Shown here: in pieces, positions 59,065 through 64,000 of the stretch
Position numbering within the stretch: position 1 is the stretch's first letter
Layout: every line of letters starts with the position of its first letter
Source of the DNA: Neurospora intermedia
Taxonomy: Eukaryota > Ascomycota > Sordariomycetes > Sordariales > Sordariaceae
Reading direction: 5' to 3'
Assembly (NCBI GenBank): GCA_037102815.1
Contig: BTPP01000006.1
Coordinates: 2,666,001 to 2,730,000 of the forward strand
DNA: 64,000 nt
Position numbers and translations under genes: made by a program
The notes under the pieces: generated by a model
What the model was told of the DNA's origin: nothing
Database searches by the model: none
Seen by the model: only the letters and a program-made list of their open reading frames with translations

Positions 59065-60344
59065 GGTTTAGGTAATTGGTCGGGGGAGTTGGAGGTTTCG
59101 GTGGATGGCTTTCGGGGGGATTGGCTACTGGAGATGAAACTTTCAATTAGGGTCGAAATTCCCGGTCACCGTTTCTTTGTATCCATTGGCGCGCGCGCAA
59201 TGGGAAGATGAGGATCGAACAAGAAAGGCAAGGGAAGAAGAAAAGGCAAAGGCGAAGAGTTGTTGAAAATGGAGATTCTCATTATCTAATTGACTGGACT
59301 TCCATTTACGGAGTGATGTGATTCATACCTATAGCAGTTGATGGTTTACAGGTCCCTCCACTAACAGATCAGATACCAAAGCAAGTCCCAGCTGAACAAT
59401 GTTGGAATAGTCGACAGCCAACCGATGTTGGTTGCTTCGAATCACAATGAAGGGTCCGGAAGACGGCACAAGGCAGTTGTTACAAGTTACGTTTCGGCGC
59501 AAGCTTGGCCTCCTTAGGTAGGTACAGCCCAGTGTAACTGCGCGCAAGGCCCAATCGCCAGTCGGGAGACAGTCCTGGTGTCACTCGGTGGTAAGGCTGA
59601 AGTCGATAAGAACGAAGGGAATGAATGATAAGATGACCTCAGGGGGGAAGCCTGGAAGACGGCGGCAATGACAGCGATGACGGGACAGCGGGCGGGGAGC
59701 TCGCTCTCACACCTCACGGAAGGGCAGTTCACGGCCTCGCGACTTTGAACCCCGAGGGCGGTGAAATATGTTAGGGAGCTACACCCCACCTGCTGCAATC
59801 AAGGGGGGCATTTTGCGGGGCGCAGCAGATGTGTTCTGGAACACGGTTAACACACCGAGTCGAGACCTCAAATGACATGACTCCGTGGGCGACATGGTTA
59901 GCGGCGGCATGGGGCGGGATTGTCTGATATTGGGGAGTCGTGATTGGGTCAATTGGCCCCAAGTCAAAGCTCCGATCGCCCTCCGATGGTCCCTTGTTCC
60001 CAACATTGCTGTCGTCCACTTTCGTCCACTTTGCGCCGTGCGCGGGAATCTAGGTTGGGCGGTCTGACTGACGGACTGACTCTTACGTACGAGCAGTGTG
60101 TAGTGTAAATCATATAGATATTACTGTCCAGTCCGTCCGTCCTCTGTCCTTCCTCTAGATAATCCTCTGGTCCCGGGTCCGAGTCGAAGAAGGCATCACT
60201 GATCTGAGCTCTTTGTCCTTTATTTTTTTTTTCTACCATATCCACTTTAGTCCTTTTTGTATTTAGACTAGACGACTTGTTATTTCCAGCCTTTGATACC
60301 CAAACCTAAACCACCAAAACACCAAACACCACACATCACCAAAA
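59065..60344. promoter_or_regulatory. Divergent promoter region of SCY1 and the branched-chain aminotransferase
   Basis: The 1.28 kb between two divergent start codons. It contains one CCG-N4-CGG site and two imperfect TGACTC half-sites (about 59879 and 60076) that resemble CPC1/Gcn4 sites without the last A. No coding frame is convincing. Confidence 0.45.
60036..60045. promoter_or_regulatory. LEU3-like CCG-N4-CGG site
   Basis: CCG-TGCG-CGG, about 300 bp before the aminotransferase start. The spacing matches the everted repeat bound by Leu3-type zinc-cluster regulators. It is a prediction only, since one such site is expected by chance every several kb in G+C-rich DNA. Confidence 0.35.
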
Positions 60345-61629
60345 ATGTTCCGCACCTCCCTCCGCAGGGCTGCGGCCTTCCAGCCCGCGAGGCCATGCTT
60401 CGGTGCCTTCTCCGCCACTGCTGCCCGCCAGTACAGCGCTGCCGCTGGCACTGCCGACATCAACCCTTCCAAGCTCAAGGTTGAGAAGACCACCCAGCCC
60501 AAGGGCCTCTTGAAGCCCGAGGAGCTCGTCTTCGGTCGCAACTTCACTGGTACTGTCCAAAACCTCCCCCCAAAAGAATGCGCAATCAGTTTTGACTAAC
60601 TTTCGTGCCATATCAGACCACATGCTCACCATCGAATGGACCAAGGAGAACGGATGGAACGCGCCCGAGATCAAGCCCTACCAGAACCTCTCGCTCGACC
60701 CCGCCACCTGCGTCTTCCACTATGCCTTCGAGTGCTTCGAGGGCATGAAGGCCTACAAGGACAAGGCCGGCAAGATCCGCCTCTTCCGCCCCGACAAGAA
60801 CATGGCGCGCTTCAACAAGTCGGCCGCCCGCATTGCCCTGCCCACCTTCGACTCGCCCGCCCTGATCGACCTGATCGCCAAGCTGGTCAAGCTCGACAGC
60901 CGCTTCATCCCCGAGCAGCGCGGCTACTCGCTGTACCTGCGCCCGACCATGATCGGCACCCAAAAGACGCTTGGCGTCGGCCCTCCCGGCTCCGCCCTGC
61001 TCTACGTCATCGCCTCCCCCGTCGGCCCTTACTACCCCACGGGCTTCAAGGCCGTCTCGCTCGAGGCGACCGACTACGCCGTGCGCGCCTGGCCCGGCGG
61101 TGTCGGCGACAAGAAGCTCGGCGCCAACTACGCCCCCTGCATCGTGCCCCAAGTCGAGGCTATGAGCCGTGGATTCCAGCAGAACCTGTGGCTTTTCGGC
61201 GAGGAGGAGTACGTCACCGAGGTCGGCACCATGAACTTCTTTGTGGCCATCAAGGACAAGAAGACGGGCCAGAAGACCCTGGTCACTGCGCCGCTCGACG
61301 GCACCATCCTCGAGGGCGTCACGCGTGATTCCGTCCTCGCGCTGGCTCGCGAGAAGCTGGCGCCCGAGGGCTGGAAGATCGAGGAGCGCAAGTTCACCAT
61401 GAAGGAGCTTGCCGAGGCGGCGAACGAGGGCCGTCTGATTGAGGCTTTCGGCGCCGGTACTGCCGCCATTGTGAGCCCCGTCCGCTCCATCAGCTGGAAG
61501 GGCCAGCTCGTCAACTGCGGCCTTAAGCCCGAGGAGGAGTCGGGTGAGCTTACGATGCAGGTCAAGAACTGGATGGAGGCCAGGCAGTATGGTGATGAGG
61601 AGCATGAGTGGAGCTATGTTTGCGAGTAG
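60345..61629 (+). CDS. Mitochondrial branched-chain amino acid aminotransferase
   Basis: Exons 60345-60549 and 60617-61629 (67-bp intron) encode 405 residues. The enzyme is a fold-type IV PLP aminotransferase that exchanges amino groups between leucine, isoleucine or valine and 2-oxoglutarate, the last step of their synthesis and the first of their breakdown. Residues 1-35 are Arg/Ala/Ser-rich with no acidic residue before about 37, a likely mitochondrial presequence. Family landmarks are FGRNFTDHMLTIEW at the exon junction, HYAFECFEGMKAY, LYLRPTMIGT, GPPGSALLYVI and the Schiff-base lysine at about 235 in GDKKLGANYAP. Further on come EVGTMNFF and DGTILEGVTRDSVL, then EAFGAGTAAIVSPV. Length and presequence match yeast Bat1 rather than the cytosolic Bat2. 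A 341-codon frame on the opposite strand is a by-product of high G+C. Confidence 0.97.
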
Positions 61630-62728
61630 ATTATGCACTAGATACCTAAGCCAAACTGGGTTACGAGGGAAGACAAAAATGATTTATTTAAGCGAAAGCT
61701 CTTTTTTTACGCAACAGTTAGATCCGGAAAGTTTTTCCTGTATATACTTAATGGGTTATGACATGGGATTTGCGGTAGATGGGTACTCAGCCAGTTCATG
61801 AAGAAGCCTGTTATTTCCATTCCGCAGAGCTGTCCATTCTTGTGGTATCTCAACCTTGTGCTTGTACCGGTGATGCAAAAGTCGAGGTGCACAGCATTTT
61901 TATCATCCTCGGGAGACTTACTCTGGCTGTAAGAGCTATGCCTCCGGCGGCCCCATCGGGAGAGGGAACCTCGCTTCGCTTGAATTCGTCCCGAAACATT
62001 CATCATCACCAGTTCCACATACTCACTTACCAGTGATACTGTCATGAAGTCTGTAGTGGTGAAGAGGAGAACACGGCTTCAAATAACCCACCACCGTCTA
62101 TCAAGAACAAAATCGCATCGTCAGTCTATCCACCCAACAACCCCCTTTTAGTACCACAGACAAGCAAACATAACATTGCAAACCGACAAAGCAACCTACC
62201 ACCCTGACCAAAAGGGGCAATATGATATACAGTTAAGAAGGATAGGTTGGGTTGGGGAAAAGGGAATATATGTTTTTTTTCTCAAATGATCAATTCCATC
62301 GTTTAAGCAGTGCAGTGCAATGCAGTGCAGCCCAGCCCAGCCCAGAAAGTGATACTCCGTTAAATATCCCCGTTTCCCGCTCTCCCTCGCTCAACTCGCA
62401 CCATGTCTTCCCGAGTCCCTTATGGCTTTCAACTCCCTCCCTCATTTATCCGTCTAGACTTGTGATGGTGGTGGTGGTGGTGGTGAAGGTGAAAATAGGC
62501 CGTCCTGTGTAACCGGTCCCTACTTTCATTGTGTTTGTTGCTAACTGTTTTATCGTTGTTGGTCTTGACTGTTTCACGGCTCGACTCGACTATTCCTAGT
62601 ATCCCAAATTCCGAAAAAAAAGGTAATCGTTGGATTGGTGTTGTTGTTGTTCTCCTTGCTGATGTTCGTATATGCTGACGAATAACCGGTTGATGGGGCG
62701 CAGATACAACATGGCACTTTTTTGACGT
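61630..62728. other. Spacer between the aminotransferase and the complex I subunit (both 3' ends)
   Basis: Two converging 3' ends. It includes GT-rich and GCAGT-type short repeats (62305-62345) and a GTG microsatellite (62466-62485). No coding frame is supported. Confidence 0.5.
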
Positions 62729-63344
62729 TTACTTTTCGGGATGAGGATCCTCGAGGATACCCTCGGCCTCTAGTCGGCGACGAGCCTCTTCGAGAGCCCA
62801 CGTTTGGATGCTGTTGATGGGTAATGTTAGCATGTGTTGTTCAGACCACACAGCCAGACTTGAATCTCCTAGCGCAAGCTCCCCCACGCCGAGCCGAAGA
62901 GCTCATGTACTGCTGGTCCTCGAACCCCCCTTTGCAGTCTGCGCAGTCACTGGTATCCCCCTCCCACTAGTTCACGATCCCGTCCCGTCCCCTTTACATC
63001 CATTAACTTGACCCCACCTCTCTTCCTGCGTCCTCTCCTTTGCCTTGTCCCAGGCCCCTCGAGCTACCGCAACATAAGGGAAGCAAGCGAAGAATGAATG
63101 CAACTTACGAAGTATCAGGCTTGAAAGCATACGCAATCGTGGCGACAGCAAAGCTGCCGCAGAACCCATAAAAGAAGGGGATCTCCCACCCTTCCCGCTT
63201 GTACTCCTCGCCCGGCCTGACGCCAAAGAGCCAGCCGCTGGGGGGGTCGTAGTGCGGGGCACCGCCGCTGCGGACGGCGCGGGAGGTGCTGAATGCGCGC
63301 CGGGAAGCGAGGGCGCCGGCGCGAAGGATCGTGGGGGCTGGCAT
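62729..63344 (-). CDS. Complex I accessory subunit, ESSS/NDUFB11 type
   Basis: Exons 63344-63109 and 62810-62729 encode 105 residues; the 298-bp intron is long for this window. This is a small single-helix accessory subunit of the membrane arm of mitochondrial NADH:ubiquinone oxidoreductase. The first 25 residues are Arg/Ala/Ser-rich (ASRRAFSTSRAVRSG), a presequence. They are followed by GWLFGVRPGEEYKREGWE, the membrane helix IPFFYGFCGSFAVATIAYAF (about 53-72), and a short acidic-basic tail ending TWALEEARRRLEAEG and HPEK. These match the fungal ESSS (NDUFB11; NESM in Yarrowia) subunit. The second exon is only 27 codons and was placed by its CAG acceptor and phase. Confidence 0.9.
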
Positions 63345-64000
63345 TTTGATTTTGTTGGGGTTGTATACGTAGTGTTGCGCAGTCGGCGAAGTGGTTAGAT
63401 ACTGCAGTGTCGCTGTTGAAGTTGGGAAAGGGAAGCGAATCCGCTCGGGAGGGAGTGAGTTCGTTCTCTTTTAGTCGAAGTTGGATTGGAAGATTGGAGG
63501 TAAGTAGGTTGTTGATGACAGGTACCCCCCCGATTACTCAATTAACTGACAGAACGGGGAATCCGGGGCACTGCAGATAGGTGGAGTTGCACTTCTTGGG
63601 GACAACCTGAACGGGAGGCGGGAACTGCGAACGCTACAAGGGCGGATGGCAAAATCTCCACACTTTGGGTGTCCGCGTGCGTGATGATATGGGGCCGGGC
63701 AGAGCGGGCGGAGTTGCCTGATGATGATGGAGTTGCAAGGAATGAGGCAGTTGTGGTGGTGGACTGTTGACTGTCGAGTGGTCGCAGTTTGCGACTGGGC
63801 AGCTGTCGTCGGCAGTTTGCGATTGATTGATTGGATGGAGAGTTGTGAATGAGCCTATGACTGGTTGGCGCGGTTAATGCAAATTGGACGGGAATTGTGC
63901 ACTCGCCATCACGTGGAGAGAATTGGCCGATATCCTCCGGTTCGGTTTGAGAGACGAGAGACACAAGGGTTAGGGTTGGGCGTAACTACCTAGGTAGCTA
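63345..64000. other. Upstream flank of the complex I subunit gene to the right edge
   Basis: Promoter of the complex I subunit and intergenic DNA. A 140-codon minus frame (63542-63964) has no recognisable domain. The edge carries an AGGGTTAGGGTTGGG telobox-like run (63966-63980) and a TACCTAGGTA palindrome (63987-63996). Confidence 0.5.

Noticed and set aside
60613-61638. 341-codon frame antisense to the aminotransferase
   Set aside because: It exactly mirrors the aminotransferase exon. Strong third-position G/C bias of the real gene keeps the opposite strand open; its Gly/Asp/Leu-rich product has no family.
63542-63964. 140-codon minus frame at the right edge
   Set aside because: Ser/Pro/Arg-rich, no domain, and lies in the promoter flank of the complex I subunit gene.

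Overview
The window is nuclear DNA of a filamentous ascomycete, most likely a Neurospora-like member of the Sordariales. The signs are short GT-AG introns (mostly 52-220 bp) with CTAAC/CTGAC branch sites, roomy intergenic DNA full of microsatellites and TACCTAGGTA palindromes, and a solitary dispersed 5S rRNA gene with a TATA box exactly where Neurospora 5S genes need one. I saw no bacterial-type operon, CRISPR array, tRNA gene, recognisable transposon or biosynthetic cluster.

Layout. The left edge holds the 5' part of a minus-strand gene (1-702) whose N-terminal domain resembles those of large fungal hydrolase/repeat proteins. NOT1, the scaffold of the CCR4-NOT deadenylase, follows on plus (4612-10988). 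A GDS1-type winged-helix protein lies on minus (13948-15329), then about 7 kb without a convincing gene. A divergent pair comes next: an OMS1-like mitochondrial methyltransferase (minus, 22621-24060) and an IMPACT/UPF0029 protein (plus, 24573-26408). Then come a Cdc15/Hof1/Imp2-type F-BAR+SH3 protein (plus, 27877-31549), seipin (plus, 32201-33844) and a DUF7918 protein (plus, 36284-38109). TVP18 (minus, 40226-41148) and NTF2 (minus, 42978-44017) are both rich in introns and carry tiny exons. After another gene-poor stretch of about 6.5 kb come AIM21 (plus, 50541-53900), the 5S rRNA gene (plus, 55424-55542), a SCY1/SCYL2 pseudokinase (minus, 55940-59064), a mitochondrial branched-chain aminotransferase (plus, 60345-61629) and an ESSS/NDUFB11-type complex I subunit (minus, 62729-63344).

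The genes are a mix of conserved housekeeping functions: mRNA decay, lipid droplets, Golgi and endosome traffic, nuclear import, actin and septum control, and mitochondrial metabolism. They do not form a pathway. F-BAR and AIM21 both act on cortical actin, and OMS1-like, the aminotransferase and the complex I subunit are mitochondrial, but their spacing gives no sign of shared control beyond the divergent promoters noted.

Exon structures were joined by hand from splice sites and reading phase. They give complete frames in every case except the partial left-edge gene. I found no clearly new biological system. The items most worth a second look are the 5S gene, the complementary TTCTC/GAAGA repeats beside a long polypurine-G tract, several unusual tandem arrays, the tiny exons, and a LEU3-like site in front of the aminotransferase.
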